This document shows positions 35,402 through 43,326 of a DNA stretch of 64,000 nucleotides, in pieces. The notes under the pieces are model-generated. The model worked only from the letters and a program-made list of their open reading frames with translations. It was not told the origin of the DNA and ran no database searches. Numbering within the stretch: position 1 is the first letter of the stretch; each line of letters opens with the position of its first letter. This DNA is from Canibacter zhuwentaonis (lineage in GTDB: Bacteria > Actinomycetota > Actinomycetes > Actinomycetales > Microbacteriaceae), in the NCBI RefSeq assembly GCF_018531125.1, contig NZ_JAHDSY010000001.1; one strand, 5' to 3'. Both the position numbers and the translations under genes were made by a program.

Positions 35402-35845
35402 TTAGCCAATCTCTAAGATCTTGCGATAGTGCTGCCCGATTGGTTGAAAGTCTCTGCCGTTGTAAAAGTTCCCGATGTGCGATGTCATCGCGGAAATTTG
35501 CCGTACTCCACGACCCATACAGTAGTGTTCGTTAGCCTCCATCAGGCGCTCGCCTATTCCCTGTTTGCGATGCTTCTCGTCAACGACTATTTCCTGCAGG
35601 TGAGCGGTCAGACCCGGTGCGTGCAGAAGTCTCGACACTGTGAGCAGAGAATATCCCACAACCTCGCCTAACAGCTCTGCAACAAAGAGCACATTAGCCT
35701 CCTGCTCGCGATAGCGTAAGATGTTGTCTAGGGCGATAGTAAACTCGTCGCGGGTGATAGATTCGCGACCTGTAACATACTGTGAGGCTAATCTGAAAAG
35801 AATTCTAGCATCTTCAGACTGACCTCGCCTAATTGAAATCTTCAT
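35402..35845 (-). CDS. GNAT family N-acetyltransferase
   Basis: 147 residues. The GNAT core is complete: strand LFVAELLGEVVGYSLL, then HLQEIVVDEKHRKQGIGERLMEANEHY with the acetyl-CoA loop RKQGIG, and the C-terminal FYNGRDFQPIG. The substrate is unknown. It lies 18 bases beyond the ctaF stop on the same strand and could be read through from the ctaCDF unit. No ribosome-linked motif marks it as RimI-type. Confidence 0.85.
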   Translation of the reverse strand: MKISIRRGQSEDARILFRLASQYVTGRESITRDEFTIALDNILRYREQEANVLFVAELLGEVVGYSLLTVSRLLHAPGLTAHLQEIVVDEKHRKQGIGERLMEANEHYCMGRGVRQISAMTSHIGNFYNGRDFQPIGQHYRKILEIG

Positions 35846-35863
35846 AAAACCAGTTTAGCAGTT

Positions 35864-36289
35864 TTAGCGAGCGAAGTTACCCCTGTAGTATTCGTAGATA
35901 AGACCCATAACACTAACTAGAACAACGGGTAAACCGTAAAATGAAAGCCAAAAGTTCTTGCCGATGCACAGCCCCAGAGTCACAATCGCAATTCCAAAAC
36001 CGAGCACAAGCGGCCACCAGCTCCAGGGGCTGAATTCACCGATCTCCGGGTCTGCGTCATCAATGTCAGAGTGCTCTTGATCTTCAAGCAACACACCTCC
36101 CTGATTCTTTTTAGTTAGTACTAGCCAGGTTACGAATAAAGCACTGAGCACACTGCCGCCGAGCATTGCAAGGGTGCCAGCCCATTCAACCTCTCCATCA
36201 TAGGTTATTATGCACCAGAAAGTGTAAACCCCCGAGATGATGAAAAAATAGACCGCAATTATTGAGTAAAGAACAATATTGGTTTTCAT
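35864..36289 (-). CDS. ctaF: Cytochrome c oxidase subunit IV (actinobacterial type)
   Basis: 141 residues with four hydrophobic segments: two near the N-terminus and, after an acidic loop (LEDQEHSDIDDADPEIGEF), two near the C-terminus. SPWSWWPLVLGFGIA and the terminal YEYYRG are family marks. It is an accessory subunit of the actinobacterial aa3 oxidase. It follows ctaD by 14 bases. Confidence 0.94.
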   Translation of the reverse strand: MKTNIVLYSIIAVYFFIISGVYTFWCIITYDGEVEWAGTLAMLGGSVLSALFVTWLVLTKKNQGGVLLEDQEHSDIDDADPEIGEFSPWSWWPLVLGFGIAIVTLGLCIGKNFWLSFYGLPVVLVSVMGLIYEYYRGNFAR

Positions 36290-36303
36290 GTGTTATCTAT
36301 CCC

Positions 36304-37959
36304 CTAGTGAGTTAGAGATGCGGTAGATGCAGCAGAAGCTGTAACAGGTTTAGGCTGCTCAACACCGCTTATTTCTGGGTGATGTAGGTCAAACGCTGGA
36401 GACTCGCTGCGAATCCGAGGAATTGAGTTAAAGTTATGACGAGGTGGTGGGCAGCTTGTAGCCCACTCAAGAGAACGACCATAACCCCACGGATCATCAA
36501 CCTCAACCTTAACTCCTGAGCGCCATGTCACATAAACGTTCAGCAGGAACGGTAGCATTGAAACAGCGAGCATAAACGCGCCAACAGTTGACAGCTGGTT
36601 CATCCAGGTTACTCCGTCTTCTGGAAGGTACGAGTAGTAGCGACGTGGCAGTGATTTAACACCGATCCAGTGCTGTACTAAGAAGGTTGTGTGGAAGCCC
36701 ACGAAAAGAATCCAGAAGTGGATCTTACCGAGTCTCTCGTTGAGGCGTTTGCCTGTGAACTTTGGCCACCAGAAATAGAAGCCAGAGAACATCGCAAACA
36801 CTACCGTTCCAAAGATAACGTAGTGGAAGTGAGCAACCACGAAGTAAGAGTCTGAAAGATGGAAGTCGAGCGTTGGAGAGGCCAGAATAACACCGGTTAG
36901 ACCACCGAAGATAAAGGTTACAATGAAGCCCAGAGCCCATAGCATCGGGGTTTCAAAGGTGATCGATCCGCGCCACATAGTGCCAATCCAGTTAAAGATT
37001 TTAACACCGGTTGGCACCGCGATCAGCATTGTCATCAGGGCGAAGAAAGGCAGCAGAACAGAACCCGTTACAAACATATGGTGCGCCCACACAGTGCTTG
37101 ACAGCGCAGAAATCGAGATTGTCGCGTAAATAAGCGTTTTATAGCCGAAGATAGGCTTCCGGCTAAACACCGGAAAAACCTCGGATACGATACCAAAGAA
37201 GGGCAGCGCAATAACGTAAACCTCGGGGTGTCCGAAGAACCAGAACAGGTGCTGCCAAAGAATTGGTCCGCCAGTGGCTACATCATAAACGTGTGAGCCG
37301 AAAATACGATCGGATGCCAGTGCCAGCATAGCTGCTGCAAGCACAGGGAAGATCAGTAGAATTAAAATTGAGGTGATAACCGTGTTCCAGGTGAACACAG
37401 ACATCCGCCACATTGTCATACCAGGAGCGCGCATTGTGAGGACGGTTGTAATGAAGTTTACGCCACCCATAATTGTCCCGAAACCGCCTATTCCAAGACC
37501 CAGCACCCAGAGGTTGCCGCCGATACCAGGCGAGAAGGTCTCGCTAGAGAGCGGTGCGTAGGCGAACCAGCCGAAAGAAGCGGCTCCCTGCGGGGTTAAA
37601 AATCCGCCTACTGCAATTAGTGATCCGAAAGTGTAGAGCCAGAACGCAAACGCGTTGAGGCGCGGAAAAGCAACGTCGGGGGCACCAATCTGCAGCGGGA
37701 GCAGAATGTTTGCAAAGCCGGCAAACAGCGGAGTTGCAAACATCAGCAGCATAATTGTGCCGTGCATTGTGAAGAGCTGGTTGAACTGTTCACGAGTTGC
37801 CACAACCTCAAGTCCCGGAGCAAAAAGCTGTGCGCGGATAATTAGAGCCATCAGGCCGCCAATTAGGAAGTAAACAAACGAGCTAATCAGATACATATAT
37901 CCGATAACTTTATGATCCGTGGAGGTTAGCCACGAAACTATTACATTACCTTTTCTCAT
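36304..37959 (-). CDS. ctaD: Cytochrome c oxidase subunit I (aa3 type)
   Basis: 551 residues with twelve membrane helices. The CuB ligands are in FWFFGHPEVYVIALP and WAHHMF, and the haem ligands in TMHGTIMLLMF and SYFVVAHFHYVIFG. FGYKTLIY carries the K-channel lysine. This is the catalytic oxygen-reducing subunit. The ATG at 37959 follows AGAGGG and lies five bases after the ctaC stop. All key residues are present. Confidence 0.98.
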   Translation of the reverse strand: MRKGNVIVSWLTSTDHKVIGYMYLISSFVYFLIGGLMALIIRAQLFAPGLEVVATREQFNQLFTMHGTIMLLMFATPLFAGFANILLPLQIGAPDVAFPRLNAFAFWLYTFGSLIAVGGFLTPQGAASFGWFAYAPLSSETFSPGIGGNLWVLGLGIGGFGTIMGGVNFITTVLTMRAPGMTMWRMSVFTWNTVITSILILLIFPVLAAAMLALASDRIFGSHVYDVATGGPILWQHLFWFFGHPEVYVIALPFFGIVSEVFPVFSRKPIFGYKTLIYATISISALSSTVWAHHMFVTGSVLLPFFALMTMLIAVPTGVKIFNWIGTMWRGSITFETPMLWALGFIVTFIFGGLTGVILASPTLDFHLSDSYFVVAHFHYVIFGTVVFAMFSGFYFWWPKFTGKRLNERLGKIHFWILFVGFHTTFLVQHWIGVKSLPRRYYSYLPEDGVTWMNQLSTVGAFMLAVSMLPFLLNVYVTWRSGVKVEVDDPWGYGRSLEWATSCPPPRHNFNSIPRIRSESPAFDLHHPEISGVEQPKPVTASAASTASLTH

Positions 37960-37964
37960 TTTGC

Positions 37965-38852
37965 TTATCCCTCTGAGCTCTTATCGTGGGCTTTGTCTTC
38001 TGAAACGCTGTTTCCTGGCAAGTTTTGGTTAGGATTGTAGTCTGTTGTTAGCAAACCTTGGTTATCAGGGTTGGATTTGAGACCGGCGATATAAGCATCG
38101 TATTCTACCTGCTCAACCACACGCACCTCGAAAAGCATATTTGAGTGGTACTCGCCGCACAACTCGGCACACTTTCCTGTGAAGGTGCCAGTTTTTGTCG
38201 GTGTTAGGTACATGTAGTTTGTTTTGCCCGGAATCATATCTTTTTTGTACAGATATTCAACAACCCAGAACGAGTGAATAACATCGCGAGACTCAAGAGC
38301 TATCTCTGTTGTTTTGTTAACGGGCAGATAAAGCACCGGCATAGTCTTAGCGACGGGTGATCCGCTGCTGTCAGTCTGCACCTGCACGCCTGAAAAGTGT
38401 ACGTTTTCCTTGGTGTAATTGAAATCCCACGCCCAGCGTTTCGCAATAACCTCTACTTTATTTTCAGGGTTTGCAATTGGGCGCTCAATATCGCTCATGG
38501 TTTTTGCGGTGAACGCAAAAAAACCAATGATGAGCACAACCGGAAGCACTGTGAACAGCGTCTCAATTGGCATATTGTAGCGTAGTTGCACCGGCGCGCC
38601 GGTTTCGCCGCGCCGCCTGCGATAAGCAACAGCGGCCCACGCCACAAGACCCCACGCGATCAAACCAACTATGAGTAGGATGATCCAAGAGGTTGTCCAG
38701 AGACCTGTTATGTCTGGAGTGTGATTAGTTGCGCCCTCAGACCCCTCCGGCAAAAACCCGCGCTGTTGCTCCGGGGTGCAACCTGCCAGAGTTAGTCCCG
38801 CTATGGCTGTTAGTGAAACAGCGGCTATTTTCATACTACGTCTAGAACGCAC
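37965..38852 (-). CDS. ctaC: Cytochrome c oxidase subunit II
   Basis: 295 residues. A lipoprotein signal (TAIAGLTLAGC) precedes two membrane helices (WIILLIVGLIAWGLVAWAAV and LFTVLPVVLIIGFFAFTAK) and a cupredoxin domain with CuA ligands in SFWVVEYLYKK and CAELCGEYHSNMLFEV. It receives electrons from cytochrome c1. I chose GTG at 38852 with GGAAAGG just upstream, because the longer frame would put about 40 unrelated residues before the lipoprotein signal. Confidence 0.96.
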   Translation of the reverse strand: MRSRRSMKIAAVSLTAIAGLTLAGCTPEQQRGFLPEGSEGATNHTPDITGLWTTSWIILLIVGLIAWGLVAWAAVAYRRRRGETGAPVQLRYNMPIETLFTVLPVVLIIGFFAFTAKTMSDIERPIANPENKVEVIAKRWAWDFNYTKENVHFSGVQVQTDSSGSPVAKTMPVLYLPVNKTTEIALESRDVIHSFWVVEYLYKKDMIPGKTNYMYLTPTKTGTFTGKCAELCGEYHSNMLFEVRVVEQVEYDAYIAGLKSNPDNQGLLTTDYNPNQNLPGNSVSEDKAHDKSSEG

Positions 38853-38974
38853 TATATACCTTTCCAAATGTGAATTAGGTAGATAATCCTGATTACTAAC
38901 TGATAGTTTACCGTGAATTTGATTAGAGTTTTGCAACTGGCGCGCTGACTGGCGTTTTTTACAGCAAAAAGTCA

Positions 38975-39334
38975 TTAGCTGAAACTATCGCCACACGCGC
39001 AGCTCCCCTGCGCGTTGGGGTTGTCAATAGTGAAGCCCTGCTTTTCAATTGTGTCTTCAAAATCAATTGAGGCACCGTCAAGATAAGGCACGCTCATCTG
39101 GTCAACGACAACTGCTACCCCGTCAAACTCCACAACCGCATCATTTTCGAGCAGGCGCTCGTCAAAATACAGCTGGTAGATTAACCCCGAGCAGCCCCCC
39201 GGCTGCACCGCGATCCGCAGTCTTAAATCTTCGCGCCCCTCCTGCTGCAGGAGGCTAGCAACCTTATCGCGCGCACGCTCAGATAGTTTTACCTGATGCG
39301 CTGGGAGTGTTGCCGATTGTAAAGTGTCTGACAT
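38975..39334 (-). CDS. erpA: Iron-sulfur cluster insertion protein (A-type carrier)
   Basis: 119 residues. The three A-type cysteines are visible in QPGGCSGLIYQLYFD and the final GSCACGDSF. VPYLDGASIDFEDT is also typical. It hands Fe-S clusters to target enzymes. ATG at 39334 has GGAGATG upstream. It lies upstream of ctaC on the same strand, with about 120 bases that may hold the oxidase promoter. Confidence 0.95.
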   Translation of the reverse strand: MSDTLQSATLPAHQVKLSERARDKVASLLQQEGREDLRLRIAVQPGGCSGLIYQLYFDERLLENDAVVEFDGVAVVVDQMSVPYLDGASIDFEDTIEKQGFTIDNPNAQGSCACGDSFS

Positions 39335-39443
39335 AAAATCATCTCCAAACAAATCTTGTTAAAACCATTCTACACCGCCGCAGGTTTGCGCTCGGTGCGC
39401 TAAAATTAAGACAGTAATTAGTTAGCACAAACCAGGAGCTTTT

Positions 39444-39998
39444 TTGACTCAGCAATCCAGCGCCACAGACTCGCAAAATCACTCGGATAAAAAAGGCAAA
39501 CCGACCCCTACTAGGAAGCAAGCGCAGGCGCGTAATGCGCGTCCTATCGTGGGCGCTGTCAGTAAAGAAGCCAAGGAAGCACAGCGTGCCGCACTAGCAG
39601 AGCAGCGGGCGCGGATCCGCGAGGGAATGGCAAACGGCGACGAGCGGTATCTGCCGGAGCGCGACAAGGGCGAACAGCGCAGATTTATCCGCGACTGGAT
39701 CGACGCGAGATTCAGCATTGGAGAGCTGCTGCTGCCGACCCTATTTGTGACCGTGATTATCTCGTTTTTACCGATTAAAGAGGCAAAATACGGCTCACTG
39801 GTAATGATCTTGCTGTTTTTGTTGGTGATTGTTGACAGCATTATTATGAACCTGTTTTTGTATCGCAGACTGTGCCAAAAATTCGGCAAAACGCGGGTGC
39901 AACGCGGTTTTCGCTGGTACGCCTTTTCTCGCGCGACGCAGATGCGGGTTATGCGGATCCCAAAGCCACGGGTCAAGCACGGGCAGTGGCCGAGCTAG
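39444..39998 (+). CDS. DUF3043 family membrane protein
   Basis: 184 residues. A basic, disordered N-terminus is followed by RFIRDWIDARFSIGELLLP and two membrane helices, then YRRLCQKFGKTRVQRGFRWYAFSRATQMRVMRIPKPRV, which is the DUF3043 signature. Function is unknown; the family occurs in Actinobacteria near erpA and oxidase genes. The TTG start at 39444 follows CAGGAG. It ends four bases inside pyrD's end (convergent overlap). Confidence 0.9.
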   Translation: MTQQSSATDSQNHSDKKGKPTPTRKQAQARNARPIVGAVSKEAKEAQRAALAEQRARIREGMANGDERYLPERDKGEQRRFIRDWIDARFSIGELLLPTLFVTVIISFLPIKEAKYGSLVMILLFLLVIVDSIIMNLFLYRRLCQKFGKTRVQRGFRWYAFSRATQMRVMRIPKPRVKHGQWPS

Positions 39999-41038
39999 GT
40001 TGCGTTGCCACGATACCCTAGTTTCACCAGTTCACGATTTATTTTATGCGCCCACAGCGGCCCGTTGTAGATAAATCCGCTGTATCCCTGCACGAGATGT
40101 GCTCCCGCAGCAAGGCGCTCTAAAACATCTTGCGCGCTGCTCACTCCGCCAGCCGCGATAATAGTGAAATCGCTCTCAGTGGGAACTGCCGCGCGTACCC
40201 GGCGTAAAACCTGCAGCGCCTTAGTGGCGAGCGGTTTACCTGATAAGCCGCCCGCTCCTATCGCTGAAATTTTAGCATCTGCAGTGCTTAGGTTATCTCG
40301 TGCAACGGTCGTGTTGGTAACAATAATGCCCCGCAGCTGTGCATCCAGCGCCAGCGTCACAATCTGCTCAATGTGCGTGTCGCTAAGATCGGGCGCTATT
40401 TTTAAGAGCACTGGGGTTGTGCCAGCCGCGCTTTGCACGCGCCGTACGAGTTTAGCGAGCGTGTTAAGTTGCTGCAGCTCACGTAATCCGGGAGTGTTGG
40501 GGCTGCTCACGTTAACCACTAGATAGTCGGCAAAAGGTGTCAAAAGCGTTGCGGAAAAAACATAGTCATCAGCCGCGTCTGCTAACGGGGTTATTTTACT
40601 TTTGCCGATATTAACCCCGATTACGGGGCGGTTGGGGCGTATTTTTGCTTTTGTAATATGCGATACGGCGGCAGCAGATCCGCTGTTATTGAAGCCCATT
40701 CTATTGATCAGGGCGCTGTCTTTAACGAGCCGAAACAGGCGCGGTTTTGGGTTACCCGGTTGTGCGTGCATTGTGAGCGTGCCAATTTCAACGTGCCCAA
40801 AACCTAACAGCCCGAGTCCTGTAATCTGCGTTGCGTTCTTGTCAAACCCCGCAGCGAGTCCGAACGGGGTCGTAAACTCACGCCCCAGCGCAACGGTACG
40901 CAAATTCTTGTGTGGGCGCAGGAACGGGCGCAGCGCAGCATCCGCCAGTGGCAGAGCTTTAATAACAGAGCTGGCAAGCAAGTGCGCAAACTCAGGATCG
41001 AGCCTGCGCAAAACCGTGTTAAAAAGTAGCTTATACAC
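39995..41038 (-). CDS. pyrD: Dihydroorotate dehydrogenase (quinone), class 2
   Basis: 347 residues with the N-terminal membrane-associating helix of class 2 enzymes (DPEFAHLLASSVIKAL). FMN-binding and catalytic parts include FGLAAGFDKNA, NRMGFNNSGS, NVSSPNTPGLRELQ (catalytic Ser) and IIAAGGVSSAQD. It reduces the quinone pool while making orotate. It follows nrdR by one base, so the two are likely coupled. Confidence 0.96.
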   Translation of the reverse strand: MYKLLFNTVLRRLDPEFAHLLASSVIKALPLADAALRPFLRPHKNLRTVALGREFTTPFGLAAGFDKNATQITGLGLLGFGHVEIGTLTMHAQPGNPKPRLFRLVKDSALINRMGFNNSGSAAAVSHITKAKIRPNRPVIGVNIGKSKITPLADAADDYVFSATLLTPFADYLVVNVSSPNTPGLRELQQLNTLAKLVRRVQSAAGTTPVLLKIAPDLSDTHIEQIVTLALDAQLRGIIVTNTTVARDNLSTADAKISAIGAGGLSGKPLATKALQVLRRVRAAVPTESDFTIIAAGGVSSAQDVLERLAAGAHLVQGYSGFIYNGPLWAHKINRELVKLGYRGNAT

Positions 41039-41039
41039 G

Positions 41040-41498
41040 CTAATTACCTTCGTTATCGTCGTTTCTGAGTTTCAAAATGGCAGCCTCAAAGTCTTCCAGG
41101 GAGTCGAAGTTTTCGTACACGCTCGCAAATCGCAGGTATGCAACCCTGTCAAGTTTACTCAAGAACGGCAGCACGGCTTTGCCAACGTCGATCGCGTCAA
41201 TCTGCGCGTTACCGAGAGCTTTTAGAGAGTCTTCAACGCGCTGCGCGAGTATTGCTAGTTCTGTGTCACCTACGGGTCGTCCCTGGCAGGCTTTGCGCAC
41301 ACCTGAAACAACTTTCTCACGGCTAAACTGTTCAACGAATCCGCCGCGTTTCACAACGTTCAGTACAATGGTTTCGGTTGTAGAAAAACGTTTTTTGCAA
41401 TCGGGGCATTCCCGCCTACGTCGGATTGCGCGGCTTTCTTCTGTGCCGCGGCTGTCAATAACCTTTGATTCTATGCTGCTGCAAAAGGGGCACTGCAT
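41040..41498 (-). CDS. nrdR: Transcriptional repressor NrdR
   Basis: 152 residues. A zinc ribbon (CPFC near the N-terminus, then RRRRECPDCKKRFST) is followed by an ATP-cone domain (VVKRGGFVEQFSREKVVSGVRKAC). NrdR represses ribonucleotide reductase genes when dATP is high. No nrd genes are in this window. The stop-start spacing to both neighbours is one base, so it is translated with the methyltransferase-like gene and pyrD. Confidence 0.97.
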   Translation of the reverse strand: MQCPFCSSIESKVIDSRGTEESRAIRRRRECPDCKKRFSTTETIVLNVVKRGGFVEQFSREKVVSGVRKACQGRPVGDTELAILAQRVEDSLKALGNAQIDAIDVGKAVLPFLSKLDRVAYLRFASVYENFDSLEDFEAAILKLRNDDNEGN

Positions 41499-41499
41499 A

Positions 41500-42477
41500 C
41501 TATTTTCCTAATCTGTCTGTGTCGGTGCCAGTGAGGTTTAAGGCTCCGGGCTTGTCTGTGTCGGTACTAGCAAGGCTCAGTGCTCCGCGCCAGGCGTATT
41601 CACTAACAGCTTCTCTGATTTGCTGCCGGGTTGCTATAGCGTCGGCGTTAAATATTTGTGCGAGCGCGTCGCTTATCTGACCGATTGTGAGCTCTTCGTC
41701 GCAGGCACCAAGGGGCGCGAGCGTTAGCGTATTCGCCTGTAAATGCCGTTGATAAGGTGTCGGCACTATCATGTTCAGCTGGCTGGCGGATTCATGCCCC
41801 GGCTCGTGAATGCGCTGCTCGAGCAGACCGCTGTTGCAGATAAAGCGCTGCTGCGTAAAATCGTGATCGCTCAGTTGCGTGAGCCTGCTTACAAGGCGCA
41901 GAATGTTGCTCAGCTGCTGCCCGCTGTTGTGAAGATACGGCGCGGATATCGCTTCAACGCGCACAACATTACTGCCTGCTGTGGCTAGATTCTTTTGTAG
42001 TCGCAATGTTCCCAGTAACACACTGACAACATTGCGGCTCTTAAAATCGGCAAGATAGGCGCGTATTAGCTGCGCTGCCCGCTCGGTGTTAAGCAGAACA
42101 CCTCCGTCACGCACCCACATTGCAGCGTACGCGACCGGCTCAAGGCGCTCACGCTCAACAATCCAGGCGGCGCTAACAATGCCCGTTGCGCAGCCTCTCT
42201 CAAGGCCGAGTGATGGCAGCGCGTTGTTCAAAGCTGCTGCTGACACACACTGTCCCAGTTGAAAAGTGCGGATCATGGTCTTAAGCGCCACGCTCGCGTT
42301 AGAATCTGCCAGCGCAAACTTTGCCAGAACTTGCAACCCCTGCGTAATCTGCTGATACGCGGTTTTACCGAACGTGTTAATAAGTGCGTGCTCGGTGAAA
42401 TTAGCCGCAGATAGATCCGCCGCTAAAGCCTCCGCTACGGCAGTGACCGCAGCTTGCGATAACAGGCTTAAAGGCAT
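41500..42477 (-). CDS. DUF7059/SAM-methyltransferase family protein lacking its catalytic core
   Basis: 325 residues against about 500 expected. Residues 1-95 look like the N-terminal DUF7059 helix bundle (ALAADLSAANFTEHALI, TFQLGQCVSAAALNNALPSL). Around residues 95-103 the sequence jumps straight to the segment that normally follows the SAM domain: AAWIVERERLEPVAYAAMWVRDGG, YLADFKSRNVVSVLLGTLRL, and the C-terminal LGACDEELTIGQISDAL. The LDLGTGxGxx and NPPF motifs are missing, so no methyl transfer is expected, yet the frame is open. The end carries a 39-base tandem repeat. Family assignment is from remembered consensus. Confidence 0.65.
   Translation of the reverse strand: MPLSLLSQAAVTAVAEALAADLSAANFTEHALINTFGKTAYQQITQGLQVLAKFALADSNASVALKTMIRTFQLGQCVSAAALNNALPSLGLERGCATGIVSAAWIVERERLEPVAYAAMWVRDGGVLLNTERAAQLIRAYLADFKSRNVVSVLLGTLRLQKNLATAGSNVVRVEAISAPYLHNSGQQLSNILRLVSRLTQLSDHDFTQQRFICNSGLLEQRIHEPGHESASQLNMIVPTPYQRHLQANTLTLAPLGACDEELTIGQISDALAQIFNADAIATRQQIREAVSEYAWRGALSLASTDTDKPGALNLTGTDTDRLGK
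41512..41589. repeat. Two-copy 39-base tandem repeat at the C-terminus of the methyltransferase-like gene
   Basis: Units 41512-41550 and 41551-41589 match at about 29 of 39 bases and share TGTCTGTGTCGGT and GGCTC cores. In protein they give STDTDKPGALN followed by GTDTDRLG. This lies past the normal family end, so the tail looks like a recent, drifting extension. Confidence 0.7.
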
Positions 42478-42486
42478 TTACGCGAG

Positions 42487-43248
42487 CTATTTTTGAAAAT
42501 CGGAGGTGTCTCCGACAAGGCGCGTGTTATCTGCTGGCACTGGCTCAACCGCAGCAGCCGCAACCTCCGCCGCGAACTCGGCAACATTGTAGAGCTTGCC
42601 AGCGCTTTCGCGCCGCGCTGCTATGGCGCCCGGGTTTGCGCGCTCGAGTAGTAGCGCTGTTACCGTGCCCTCTATCATATCGCCTGACACAACAACGAAT
42701 TCTACGCCGACCGCTTTAAGAGCAGGGATTCTTTTGCGCAGCTCGTCTTCGCCAGCGCGTTTTGAGAGCGCAACCGGCTCGTACTCCGGCATTGTCGGGT
42801 TAGTGTGAATGAAGTGAGCCTGGTGGCTCGTCACAAAAATAACGCGAGCTGCCGGTGCAAACAGGGGCTGCAAAGCCTCGAGCAGGCGCACCTGAGAGTC
42901 GCGGTTGAGCTGCATTGCGTAGTCTTCTGCCATGCCGCTCTCCATGCCACCAGAGGCGTTAAGAACAAGAATATCAAGCTCACCAAACTCTGTTTGTAGG
43001 ATTTTTACAAGCTCTGCAACGGAGTCATCGTCAGTTATATCCGCTCCGATTGTCAATACTCTAGAGTCATGCTCTGCGCGCAACTGCGCAGCCAGTTTTT
43101 CCGCACGAGCAGCCTTGTTGCGGTAGTTGATTGCAACATCCGCGCCCGCAGCGGCGAAGTATTTTACAGTGTCAGCGCCAACACCGCGCGATGACCCCGT
43201 GACTAGTGCTCGCTTGCCGCGCAAGCTCCCCGGTTTTAGCGGATTCAT
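42487..43248 (-). CDS. Short-chain dehydrogenase/reductase
   Basis: 253 residues. NAD(P) loop TGSSRGVGADT and NASGG are intact. The active site region is VTSHQAHFIHT and MPEYEPVALSKRAGEDELR, giving a Tyr with a Lys displaced from the classical YxxxK spacing (YEPVALSK); this variant is a recognised actinobacterial subgroup with FVVVSGDMIEGT. Substrate unknown. It is the first gene of a run SDR-methyltransferase-like-nrdR-pyrD on one strand. Confidence 0.85.
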   Translation of the reverse strand: MNPLKPGSLRGKRALVTGSSRGVGADTVKYFAAAGADVAINYRNKAARAEKLAAQLRAEHDSRVLTIGADITDDDSVAELVKILQTEFGELDILVLNASGGMESGMAEDYAMQLNRDSQVRLLEALQPLFAPAARVIFVTSHQAHFIHTNPTMPEYEPVALSKRAGEDELRKRIPALKAVGVEFVVVSGDMIEGTVTALLLERANPGAIAARRESAGKLYNVAEFAAEVAAAAVEPVPADNTRLVGDTSDFQK

Positions 43249-43326
43249 AGTGGTAACTCCTAGTAGATAATTTGTGCTATATCTTTTGCTATAACTCTAG
43301 TGGAAAAACCCTAAAAAATGCGGTAT

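Noticed and set aside
35290..35535. 81-codon rightward frame after the 35267 terminator
   Set aside because: Its start lies inside the terminator hairpin, it overlaps the GNAT gene on the other strand and its composition is unlike a conserved protein.
38853..38975. Extended ctaC frame from a TTG near erpA
   Set aside because: It puts about 40 residues before the lipoprotein signal; GTG 38852 has a better ribosome site.
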